NCBI RefSeq assembly: GCF_040196175.1
Contig: NZ_JBEFNF010000001.1
Location: 620,001 to 684,000 of the forward strand
From: Halospina sp040196175
GTDB taxonomy: Bacteria > Pseudomonadota > Gammaproteobacteria > Pseudomonadales > Oleiphilaceae
DNA length: 64,000 bases
Direction of reading: 5' to 3'
The notes under the pieces were generated by a model. It ran no database searches. It worked only from the letters and a program-made list of their open reading frames with translations, and had not been told where the DNA came from. Shown here in pieces: positions 17,320 to 24,916 of this stretch. Position 1 is the stretch's first letter, and the number at the start of each line of letters is the position of its first letter. The translations under genes were made by a program, and so were the position numbers.

Positions 17320-18342
17320 CTATGGGGTCAGTACCGCCGCACCGGCGAACCGTCCCTCCCTCAGGTCCTCGAGGGCCTGGTTGGCTTCGCTGAGCGGGTA
17401 GGCGTGCACCTCGGTTCGCACCGGGACTCTGGGTGCGACCTCAAGGAAGGCGCGGCCATCCTCGCGGGTGAGGTTGGCGGTTGATTTCAGGCTGCGCTCT
17501 TCCCACAGAAGGCCATAGGGAAATGAGGGGATGTCGCTCATGTGGATGCCGCCGCTGACGACGCTGGCGCCGCGGTCTACATTCCTGAGCGCACTGACCA
17601 TCAGTTCACCCACCGGGGCAAAGACAAGCGCTGCGTCCAGAACGTCCGGTGGATCCTCCGTGCTCGCGCCCGCCCAGACGGCACCAAGATCGCGCGCCAG
17701 CTTCTGCGCCTGTTCATCGCCGGGTCGGGTGAATGCGTACACGGACTGGCCGTACCAGCAGGCGATCTGGCACAGGATATGGGCGGCGGCGCCAAAGCCA
17801 TAGATGCCGAGCCGCTGGATGTTCTCGCCGCCTGCTAGGCGCCATGTGCGGAAGCCGATCAAGCCGGCACAGAGCAGGGGCGCAATATCCAGCGCTTCGG
17901 CTTCCGGGGGTAGAGGGTAGCAGTAGGGCGCATAGGCACGGGCGTATTCCGCGTAGCCGCCATCCAGGGTGTAGCCTGTGAACCGGGCGTGTTCGCAGAG
18001 GTTTTCCTGGCCGCGGCAGCAGTAACGGCAGGTGCCGTCAGTGTGGCCAAGCCAAGGAACACCAACCCGGTCGCCGACCCGGAGATCGGTAACGTCATTA
18101 CCGGCAGCAACCACCTTTCCCACAATCTGGTGGCCAGGAATCAGTGGCAGTGAAGGGTCCGTGAGTTCGCCGTCCAGGATGTGGAGATCCGTCCGGCAGA
18201 CGCCACAGGCCTCCACCCGCAGAAGTACCTGGTCCGTCTCTTCAATCTCCGGAAGGGGCACCTGATGGTGCTGAAGTGCCTGGCCCTGCTGCGCCAGCAC
18301 CATGGCATTCATGGTGCTCGGGAGGCGATTGTCATGAACCAT
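17320..18342 (-). CDS. Zinc-dependent alcohol dehydrogenase (AdhA-like MDR family)
   Basis: 340 residues from the ATG at 18342 (GAGG about 12 bases upstream). Catalytic zinc ligand motif CGVCRTDLHILDGEL, GHQIVGKVV, and a structural zinc cluster in GTCRYCCRGQENLCEHARF. Weakly glycine-rich nucleotide fold at LGIYGFGAAAH. It belongs to the medium-chain family of zinc alcohol dehydrogenases with NAD(P) cofactor; the alcohol or aldehyde substrate is not evident. Neighbours give no pathway link. Confidence 0.88.
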   Translation of the reverse strand: MVHDNRLPSTMNAMVLAQQGQALQHHQVPLPEIEETDQVLLRVEACGVCRTDLHILDGELTDPSLPLIPGHQIVGKVVAAGNDVTDLRVGDRVGVPWLGHTDGTCRYCCRGQENLCEHARFTGYTLDGGYAEYARAYAPYCYPLPPEAEALDIAPLLCAGLIGFRTWRLAGGENIQRLGIYGFGAAAHILCQIACWYGQSVYAFTRPGDEQAQKLARDLGAVWAGASTEDPPDVLDAALVFAPVGELMVSALRNVDRGASVVSGGIHMSDIPSFPYGLLWEERSLKSTANLTREDGRAFLEVAPRVPVRTEVHAYPLSEANQALEDLREGRFAGAAVLTP

Positions 18343-18410
18343 GCCTTTTTCCTCATTCAGGATGCGTCATACCTATATCCAAAGAGTGCGCCTGGGTCGG
18401 TCAATCGCGC

Positions 18411-18713
18411 TCAGTCGTCCATAAGCTGCATCAGCGATGGTTTTACAGGGCGGTGGGAGTCCGGAGGGGGCGTCGCCGGCGTGAGACGGCCGTCCGCCTC
18501 CAGAATCATGCAGGCCTGTTGCTCACCGTAACGCGCGGTCAGCCGTATCCGCCCTGCGTCCTCTCCCTCGCCCTTCTCCACAAGCGTCCGCACAGCGCCG
18601 GACTCAATAGCCTGGGTCAGTGTCTCCAGATCGATGTTCAGCCATTCCGCGAGCGTGGCTGCATCAATGACAGCATCACCGTTATCGATGCTTATGGAAG
18701 CGGTCTCTTGCAT
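18411..18713 (-). CDS. Small DUF6522-like protein
   Basis: 100 residues from ATG 18713 (AGGA 11 bases upstream); the frame also opens at 18764 without a good ribosome-binding site. The pattern IDAATLAEWLNIDLETLTQA, then VEKGEGEDAGRIRLTARYGE, resembles a short protein family I recall as DUF6522, of unknown role. No membrane segment or cysteine cluster. Confidence 0.6.
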   Translation of the reverse strand: MQETASISIDNGDAVIDAATLAEWLNIDLETLTQAIESGAVRTLVEKGEGEDAGRIRLTARYGEQQACMILEADGRLTPATPPPDSHRPVKPSLMQLMDD

Positions 18714-18818
18714 GGCAGGTTCCTGTTCACCTCGGCTGGGTTCGTGACTCTGGTTCATTGCCATTGGAACACAGCCTCGCGCGCGAATGCAGGGTCTCAG
18801 GGCATTGAACGCGCATTT

Positions 18819-19685
18819 CTACGGTTTCTCTGACCTCATGTGCTGACGTATCAACTCCGCCAGCTGCCTGGCGGGTTCCGACGGACGGCCAGGGGCGCGG
18901 TGCAGTGCAATCTCCACGGAGGGAAGCGCTGGGAGTCCGCTTTTCTCGTCCAGGGCTCTGAGCTGAGGATTGAGCATGTCCCGGGTGATCAGCACCACCG
19001 CCAGACCCGCCACAACGATGGGCATCAACCCTGTCATGGACTGGCTGGAATAGGCCAGTCGCCAGTGCCGGCCGGCAGCGCTGAGGGCGTGCTCGGCCAC
19101 CTCCCGGAAGACATCAGCGCCTGGGCTGTACAGCGCCAGCGGCAGTGGATCCACCAGTGACGGTTGCTGGTGGGCGCCTACCGCCCATACAAGTGGGTCC
19201 CGTCGGATTACCTCACCTCCCGGCGAATGGGTCTGACGGGTCACCACTGCCAGATCCAGTTCCGACGCCTGGACCTGGCGGACGAGGTCAATGCTGGCAC
19301 CGCAGGTCACCTGCAACTGCATGGCCGGATACATCTGATGGAAATACGCCAGCGCCGCGGTCAGCAGGAAGGCGTAATCCTCCGGAATGCCAAGACTCAG
19401 GGAACCGGAAACCCTTCGGTCCCGGAGGTCGTTCAACGTCTCGTTATTCAGGGTCAGCAGACGCCGGGCATAGCCAAGAAGGCGTTCACCTTCGTTGGTG
19501 AAGCAGATCCCGCGCCCGCTCTTTTCATGCAGGGTCACGCCCAGCGTACTTTCAAGCCGGTGCAGCTGCATGCTGACGGTGGACTGGGTATAGGCGAGCC
19601 GTTCCGCCGCGCCGGTGACGGTACCAGTATCAGCCACCGCGAGCAGGGTCTGGAGGAGGTTCAGGTCAAGCACTGGGGTGCGCAT
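18819..19685 (-). CDS. LysR-family transcriptional regulator
   Basis: 288 residues from ATG 19685 (a GTG three codons earlier is possible). N-terminal helix-turn-helix: LLQTLLAVADTGTVTGAAER, LAYTQSTVSMQLHRLESTLG. The effector-binding domain follows (GSLSLGIPEDYAFLLTAALA). Divergent from a drug/metabolite exporter gene 107 bases away, the usual arrangement of a LysR regulator and its target; the inducer is unknown. Confidence 0.92.
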   Translation of the reverse strand: MRTPVLDLNLLQTLLAVADTGTVTGAAERLAYTQSTVSMQLHRLESTLGVTLHEKSGRGICFTNEGERLLGYARRLLTLNNETLNDLRDRRVSGSLSLGIPEDYAFLLTAALAYFHQMYPAMQLQVTCGASIDLVRQVQASELDLAVVTRQTHSPGGEVIRRDPLVWAVGAHQQPSLVDPLPLALYSPGADVFREVAEHALSAAGRHWRLAYSSQSMTGLMPIVVAGLAVVLITRDMLNPQLRALDEKSGLPALPSVEIALHRAPGRPSEPARQLAELIRQHMRSEKP

Positions 19686-19765
19686 AAAGATCACAGACTT
19701 TGATCGGTCGATTCATATAAAATCGTTTTTGTGATTATTGTTCAGACTCTAACCTGACGCTGTCA

Positions 19766-19779
19766 TCTCGTAAACGAGA
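19766..19779. promoter_or_regulatory. Inverted repeat in the LysR/exporter intergenic region
   Basis: TCTCG-TAAA-CGAGA, 14 bases ahead of the exporter ATG. It could be a LysR site or a small hairpin in the exporter leader; position near the ribosome-binding site makes the second reading plausible. Confidence 0.35.
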
Positions 19780-19792
19780 CGTTACAGGAGAC

Positions 19793-20683
19793 ATGAGCGT
19801 GCAGGCACTGAGACTTGAGAATCCCCAGTTTCCTGTAGGCCCTATGGCAGGGCTGTTTGCCGTTGTGCTCTGGGCTTTGGCCCCCCTTTTGATTGATCTC
19901 GCAACTATGATTCCACCGCTGAGGCTGACAGCGATTACCCTCTTGGCTGGCTCAATGGCGGCTCTGCCGATGAGCCTTGGGAAAAACTTTAAGGTTGAAA
20001 TACCGCCCGGATTCTCTATGGTCATCTACGGGCTGATTCCCCTGCTCGTGCTGGGGGCTGTGGGCTCCTATCTGGTAGGGCTTGGGATGGCCCCCACAGC
20101 GGAAGGCGCGCTTATTACCTACACTTGGCCGGTGCTTTTCGTTCTGATCAATCAGTGGTTTACGCACAGAACCCTTTCCGGGCCGGTTCTCGGTGGTGCC
20201 GCTATTGCCTTTGGGGGCGCGGTTCTTTTGCTTGCACCAGACGCTCTGAATAATGGACTTTCCGGTAACATGCTGGGCTATGCTTTTGCTTTGCTCGCTG
20301 GCTGCTGCTGGGCCCTCTATTCCTGGCTTTGCCAGAATACACCAGTAACGCTGACTCCGTTCATGCCCACTATTTTAATGATCGCGGCAATGGGAGCCGC
20401 GACCATGGGCGTGGTGCTTGAGCCGGAAAACGTGGCCTTTCCCTTCAGTAGCATTGCCGCAGGTGCGGCCCTGGGGCTGGGCCCCTATGGAATTGCAATG
20501 GTGGCGTGGGATGTGGCGATCCGCAACGGGCCAACAGGTCTGGTGGGCAGCCTGGCCTACGGCGTGCCCGTGCTGGCAGCGTTTTTTCTGGTGGTATCTG
20601 GTTTCGCCGCGCCGAGCTGGCAGCTGCCGGTGGCGGCCCTGATGGTGGTTCTGGGCTCATTGCTCGCACGCCGGGGGGGCTGA
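19793..20683 (+). CDS. DMT-family exporter (YddG-like)
   Basis: 296 residues with about ten hydrophobic segments in two EamA-type halves (AGLFAVVLWALAPLLIDLA; LGYAFALLAGCCWALYSWLC). Overall pattern resembles YddG, which exports aromatic amino acids and paraquat-like compounds. Start ATG preceded by ACAGGAG. The divergent LysR gene is the likely regulator. Substrate not determined by sequence. Confidence 0.85.
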   Translation: MSVQALRLENPQFPVGPMAGLFAVVLWALAPLLIDLATMIPPLRLTAITLLAGSMAALPMSLGKNFKVEIPPGFSMVIYGLIPLLVLGAVGSYLVGLGMAPTAEGALITYTWPVLFVLINQWFTHRTLSGPVLGGAAIAFGGAVLLLAPDALNNGLSGNMLGYAFALLAGCCWALYSWLCQNTPVTLTPFMPTILMIAAMGAATMGVVLEPENVAFPFSSIAAGAALGLGPYGIAMVAWDVAIRNGPTGLVGSLAYGVPVLAAFFLVVSGFAAPSWQLPVAALMVVLGSLLARRGG

Positions 20684-20705
20684 GTCGCGGGATGGGACGG
20701 GCGCT

Positions 20706-20903
20706 TCAGCCGGTTCGGTAAATCAGACCATAACCCAGGGCCACAATGGGAGTGCCCAAACCAAGCCACGCAACCGCATTCCATAGGCCGTCGCCCAGAA
20801 GCGCGGTGACAAGCCCAACCAGGCTTGCCAGTGCGATCCAGAAAGGCAGGGCAAAAGTGGACCGGGCGGAGCGGCGGTTACGGCTGTTATTGGATGCACT
20901 CAT
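20706..20903 (-). CDS. Small two-helix membrane protein
   Basis: 65 residues: basic N-terminus (NNSRNRRSARS), then two membrane helices (FWIALASLVGLVTALLGDGL and NAVAWLGLGTPIVALGYGLI). Start overlaps the stop of the PepSY gene by four bases, so it is the third gene of the TonB-receptor operon. Short membrane proteins are common beside PepSY/TonB pairs; role unknown. Confidence 0.75.
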   Translation of the reverse strand: MSASNNSRNRRSARSTFALPFWIALASLVGLVTALLGDGLWNAVAWLGLGTPIVALGYGLIYRTG

Positions 20904-22048
20904 GAGCTTGTCGTAAGAGAGGGTGAATGTGTGGTCGTTGGCTCGCGGATCTCACTGGTCACCGGTCGCCGGCGCGAGGCCCACAGATAGAGCCCGCTGA
21001 CGAGCACGATAATGGTAAGAAGATCCAGTATGGTCCAGAGTATCTTGAGCGGTAATCCGCCGTAATCCCCGAAGTGCAGAGGGCCTGAAAGCGCCAGGGA
21101 TTTGACGTACCAGGGCGTCCCCCGGATATCTGAGAGCTCACCCGTGCGGGCATTGATCAGTGCCGGCGTGATCAGGTGCTGGGTCAGTGACGTCTTACCC
21201 TGGAGAAAGACGCCGTAATGGAAATCGGTGGAAAACTGCCCCCCCGGAAACGCAACGAATTGCAGGGTCTTATCCGGAGCGGCCTCAACCGCTTCCTTCA
21301 CCGCAGCATCCAGCGACGCCATCTCTTCCGGCGTTGGCACACTCTGGTTCTCATAGCCTTCGATCAGATCCGCCAGTGAATGGGTTCGCCACAGATCAAT
21401 GATAGGCGTCGCCAGGGTGTTAACGACCCCTGTCAGTGTCACAACGGAAAGCCAGGCGACCGTAATGACACCGAAGAAGTTATGCAGATCCAGCCACTTG
21501 ATGCGACGGGTCTTGCCTGTGCGCACTGTTCCAAAGTTGAGTTTGCGCATGAAAGGGGCGTAAAGCACCACGCCGGAAACAATCGCCAGGAACAGCAACA
21601 ACCCCATAGCCCCGAGAAACAGCATGCCTGGAAGCCCGAGGAACATGTTCATGTGCAGCTCCAGAATGAATGCCATGAAGCTACTTTCATGGTCAGGTAC
21701 CGTCTCGCCGCTTGTTCGGTCGTAGGAGGCAAAGTGCATGGCGCCTTCTGATGCCTCCAGAGTGGGTGCAGTGGTCACATTGACCACTGGTCGGTCCTTA
21801 TCAAAGCTCATGAAAATGGGCTTGTCGCCCGGCTGGTTATCCAGCGCCACTGACAGGATCCGGTCCAGCGAGAGCATGGGCCCACCAGGATTGGCGGGCT
21901 CCCAGTCGTGGGTATCCAGGGCTGCGTCAATCTCATCGTGGAAGATCAGCGGCAGCCCGGTGAGGCACAGCATCAGCATGAAGATCGTGCAGATCAGGCT
22001 GGTCCATTTATGGATGCCGGACCAGACACGGATGGTTCGCTGTTGCAT
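20900..22048 (-). CDS. PepSY-associated transmembrane protein
   Basis: 382 residues. N-terminal helix after RVWSGIHKWTSLICTIFMLM, two further central helices (MLFLGAMGLLLFLAIVSGVV, FFGVITVAWLSVVTLTGVVN) and a C-terminal helix (ILWTILDLLTIIVLVSGLYL). This architecture is that of the FoxB/PiuB-type inner-membrane proteins encoded with siderophore receptors and thought to act as ferrisiderophore reductases. The TonB receptor gene is 14 bases upstream. Confidence 0.88.
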   Translation of the reverse strand: MQQRTIRVWSGIHKWTSLICTIFMLMLCLTGLPLIFHDEIDAALDTHDWEPANPGGPMLSLDRILSVALDNQPGDKPIFMSFDKDRPVVNVTTAPTLEASEGAMHFASYDRTSGETVPDHESSFMAFILELHMNMFLGLPGMLFLGAMGLLLFLAIVSGVVLYAPFMRKLNFGTVRTGKTRRIKWLDLHNFFGVITVAWLSVVTLTGVVNTLATPIIDLWRTHSLADLIEGYENQSVPTPEEMASLDAAVKEAVEAAPDKTLQFVAFPGGQFSTDFHYGVFLQGKTSLTQHLITPALINARTGELSDIRGTPWYVKSLALSGPLHFGDYGGLPLKILWTILDLLTIIVLVSGLYLWASRRRPVTSEIREPTTTHSPSLTTSS

Positions 22049-22062
22049 GAGGGGCGGATCTC

Positions 22063-24234
22063 CTAGAAGTCGACTGTGGCGGATAGCTTCGCGGTACGGG
22101 GAGCGCCCACTGTCAGGTACCCTTCGCCGGGATAGCCGCCAGCGGAGGCCCAGTAATCGTGACCCGCTACGCTCTCAATACGGGCACGAAGCGTTAGGAG
22201 CCGGTCATCGCCCATGGGTACGAGGTAGCGGGCGCCGATATCCAGGCGAGTCCATGAGGGCACCTTCTGTTCATTGGCTGAATCCGCATACTGGGAGCTG
22301 GTGTAGATGAGGCGGCTGTCCAGGGCCAGATCGGGCAGGGCGGGCACATCGTATTTGAGGTTGAAATTGGCTTGAGTATCCGGGGAGCCGATGGCCTCGT
22401 CGCCGTTCACGTCCGCATCCAGAAAGCTGACACCACCAAGAACACTCAGATGGCGGGTGGCCTTGCCGTACGCATTCAGCTCAACCCCCCGATTACGCTG
22501 ATAATCCGAGATACGGAAAACATTGTCGCTGTCGACCTCGGCACTGGGCTTACGGCTGTAGTAGAACGAGGCGCTGCCGCCGAGATCACCCTGTTCGAAC
22601 TTGAACCCAACTTCGCTCTGTTCCGTTGTGAATGGTTCAAGGGTTTCCCCAGCGTTACTGACCGGCTGGCTGTTTGCGGTTGCAGGGGCCGTATCACCCT
22701 GCTGTAGGCCTTCGATGTAGTTGGCATAGGTAGAAAAAGAGGTTGTCAGCTGGTAAACGAGTCCAATAGAGGGCGTAATGTCGCTCTCGTCGTAGTTGGC
22801 AGTCCGGTCTCCGTTACTGTAATCGTAGCTCTCGGTCTCAATCCGTTGGTGTCGCGCGCCCAGGGTGATCTTGAGGCGATCTTCCAACAGTGACACCTGG
22901 TCCGCCACAGCGAGGCTTGAAAGTCGTGTCTTTTCGGTCAGACCCGGATTATCCAGGTTGCCACCGGTGTAGGTATAGGCTGGACGGGCTTCGTTGGTCG
23001 GATTGTAGATATTGCCACTTATACCACCGAATGTTCCTGCGTAGGCGTTATCGGATTCCAGTTTGTAGGCGGAGCCCGAAACGGTGACTTCATGTCTGAC
23101 ACTGCCGGTATCGAAGCTACCTCTTGCGCCAATTTCGCTGGTAGTCACGGTATCTTCTCGAGTGTTGTCGAATCGGTAAGCTGTGTAGTCACCATTCGGG
23201 CTGTTCACCGTCGGATTGGCGAAACTGGCTTGCTCTTCGCCCTGGCGCATGCCGAACGCCAGCCAGCCGGTCACCGCCTCGCTGAAATCGTACTCACCAC
23301 GAACCGTCCCGAACACATCCTCGGATTCCGAGTAGGTCCAGGGCTGGGCTACGCTTTCGGAAGCGTCGGGCGCATCCGGGATAGCCACGCCCTCAGCAAT
23401 CGTGATGTTCGGCTGGCTGGCATCCATCAGGTGGTCCTGATAGCCCAGGTCGGCGGACAAGCGCAGGTTCTCACCCCGGTAATCGAGCCCGATGTGGCTC
23501 ATTGAAAGTTCGCGTGACTCACCGTCTACGGCGGTATCGCCGTCTCGGCGGGCGGCATTGACCCTTAGGCCATAGCGTCCGTCCTCGGAGCGGCGTGCCA
23601 CATCCGCAGCGGCGTAGCCCTGGCCGCCGCTTTGCACGCCGGTGGTGACCTGGGTAAGCGGGTGGTTGGGGGCGCGTTTGGGGACAACGTTGACGGCGCC
23701 GCCGAGGCCGCTTCCGCCCGGTGCCGCGCCCTTGAGGAAAGTGTTGGCGCCGCGGAAGACCTGCACTCGCTGGATGAACTCGGAGGCGAGGTATTGCCGG
23801 GGCAGCATTCCGTAGAGGCCGTTGTAGGTCATGTCATCTGAAAAGACGGGCAGACCGCGCACCAGGTAGACCTGCTGGAAATTCCCGTATCCGCGGGCTA
23901 CTCGAACAGCGGGATCATTGCGCAGCACATCGCCAACACTGGCCGCCTGCTGATCTTCGATCAGGAGCTCAGTGTAGTTGGTAAAGTTGTAGGGCGTCTC
24001 CATTTTGTCCTGCTTGCCGAGCAGACCAACGCGACCCCCTTCGGCCACCTGCCCGCCAGCGAAGGCGGGGGTCAGGCCCTCAGCTGAGGCGTCGGCGCTG
24101 GACTGCACCTCCAGGGTCTGGGCTGAGAAGGTTGTCGGTGCGTCCTGTTCGCTCTGTGCCTGTGTCAGGCAGGGGGCAAGCGACACCAGAAAGACCGCGA
24201 GCGGCGAGTAACGGAGAGGTGCATTTTGAGCCAT
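22063..24234 (-). CDS. TonB-dependent siderophore receptor
   Basis: 723 residues: signal peptide (LAVFLVSLAPCLTQAQ), plug domain (LIEDQQAASVGDVLRNDPAV, then VYLVRGLPVFSDDMTYNGLY, GAAPGGSGLGGAVNVVPKRA) and a beta-barrel ending in AKLSATVDF with a C-terminal aromatic, as required for outer-membrane insertion. It fits siderophore receptors of the FhuA/FpvA type. Promoter region at 24235-24350 holds a weak Fur-like sequence. PepSY and small membrane genes follow. Confidence 0.93.
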   Translation of the reverse strand: MAQNAPLRYSPLAVFLVSLAPCLTQAQSEQDAPTTFSAQTLEVQSSADASAEGLTPAFAGGQVAEGGRVGLLGKQDKMETPYNFTNYTELLIEDQQAASVGDVLRNDPAVRVARGYGNFQQVYLVRGLPVFSDDMTYNGLYGMLPRQYLASEFIQRVQVFRGANTFLKGAAPGGSGLGGAVNVVPKRAPNHPLTQVTTGVQSGGQGYAAADVARRSEDGRYGLRVNAARRDGDTAVDGESRELSMSHIGLDYRGENLRLSADLGYQDHLMDASQPNITIAEGVAIPDAPDASESVAQPWTYSESEDVFGTVRGEYDFSEAVTGWLAFGMRQGEEQASFANPTVNSPNGDYTAYRFDNTREDTVTTSEIGARGSFDTGSVRHEVTVSGSAYKLESDNAYAGTFGGISGNIYNPTNEARPAYTYTGGNLDNPGLTEKTRLSSLAVADQVSLLEDRLKITLGARHQRIETESYDYSNGDRTANYDESDITPSIGLVYQLTTSFSTYANYIEGLQQGDTAPATANSQPVSNAGETLEPFTTEQSEVGFKFEQGDLGGSASFYYSRKPSAEVDSDNVFRISDYQRNRGVELNAYGKATRHLSVLGGVSFLDADVNGDEAIGSPDTQANFNLKYDVPALPDLALDSRLIYTSSQYADSANEQKVPSWTRLDIGARYLVPMGDDRLLTLRARIESVAGHDYWASAGGYPGEGYLTVGAPRTAKLSATVDF

Positions 24235-24280
24235 GGAGTTTATCCCAATGAAAGTTTGGTAACGGGAAAGAACCCTAAAC

Positions 24281-24299
24281 TAAATGATAGGTATTCGCA
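24281..24299. promoter_or_regulatory. Weak Fur-box candidate
   Basis: taaatgataggtattcgca, about half of the positions of the 19-base Fur consensus, about 50 bases ahead of the TonB receptor start. Iron control is expected for such a gene but this match alone is marginal. Confidence 0.3.
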
Positions 24300-24350
24300 A
24301 CGGTAAAGCCGAGTTGTTTGTGTTGAGATCAGCTGTAGCAGGACAGAAGG

Positions 24351-24584
24351 TTAGCGATTGCGCATGAAGTGCTCGATAATCCGCTTCGGTAGCGTTTCGA
24401 ACGCTGGCACGACTGGTTCTTCGGAGTTGCTGTGGATCACCCGACCATGCTTGGGGCGGCGTTCATGGGCCGCGTATTGCTCAAGGCGCTGTATCAGCTG
24501 TTCCTGGCGATGAAGCTCCCAGGTTACGAGGCCGGCCAGTGTCAGCACAATCACACCGAGTAGAAGGTTCAGGATCGTCATCAT
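24351..24584 (-). CDS. Small single-helix membrane protein
   Basis: 77 residues: one N-terminal helix (ILNLLLGVIVLTLAGLVTW), then a charged cytoplasmic or periplasmic tail (HRQEQLIQRLEQYAAHERR). Starts 5 bases after the stop of the next gene and belongs to the RND-exporter operon. No family recognised. Confidence 0.65.
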   Translation of the reverse strand: MMTILNLLLGVIVLTLAGLVTWELHRQEQLIQRLEQYAAHERRPKHGRVIHSNSEEPVVPAFETLPKRIIEHFMRNR

Positions 24585-24589
24585 AGCGC

Positions 24590-24916
24590 TTACCGGTACT
24601 CAACGCTGATTTCGGACTCGATCCCGCGCTCGGAGAGCGCCTCATCGAGCTCGGTGGTCAGCTGGCGGAACACAATGCGGCGCACGGTTTCCGGCATGTA
24701 GTCGCCGACAAGGCGTGCTGAAGTGGACTCCCGGCGTGCCACCTCAATCGGATTCAGAACACGTACCGTCATCAGCATTTCCGGCGGTGGAACATCGGGA
24801 TCCGCCACCCGCGCCAGCGCATGCTCAATGCGACGACGCTGCTCGCGCACCCGATACAGGGACCACCCGCCTACCCCAATCAGAACGAGCAGCCCAATGG
24901 TTGTGACAATGGCCAT
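24590..24916 (-). CDS. Small single-helix membrane protein
   Basis: 108 residues: helix AIVTTIGLLVLIGVGGWSLY, an arginine-rich short coil (RVREQRRRIEHALARV) and a soluble tail. TAATG overlap couples it to the RND exporter stop. Unknown family; its placement suggests an accessory part of the exporter. Confidence 0.7.
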   Translation of the reverse strand: MAIVTTIGLLVLIGVGGWSLYRVREQRRRIEHALARVADPDVPPPEMLMTVRVLNPIEVARRESTSARLVGDYMPETVRRIVFRQLTTELDEALSERGIESEISVEYR

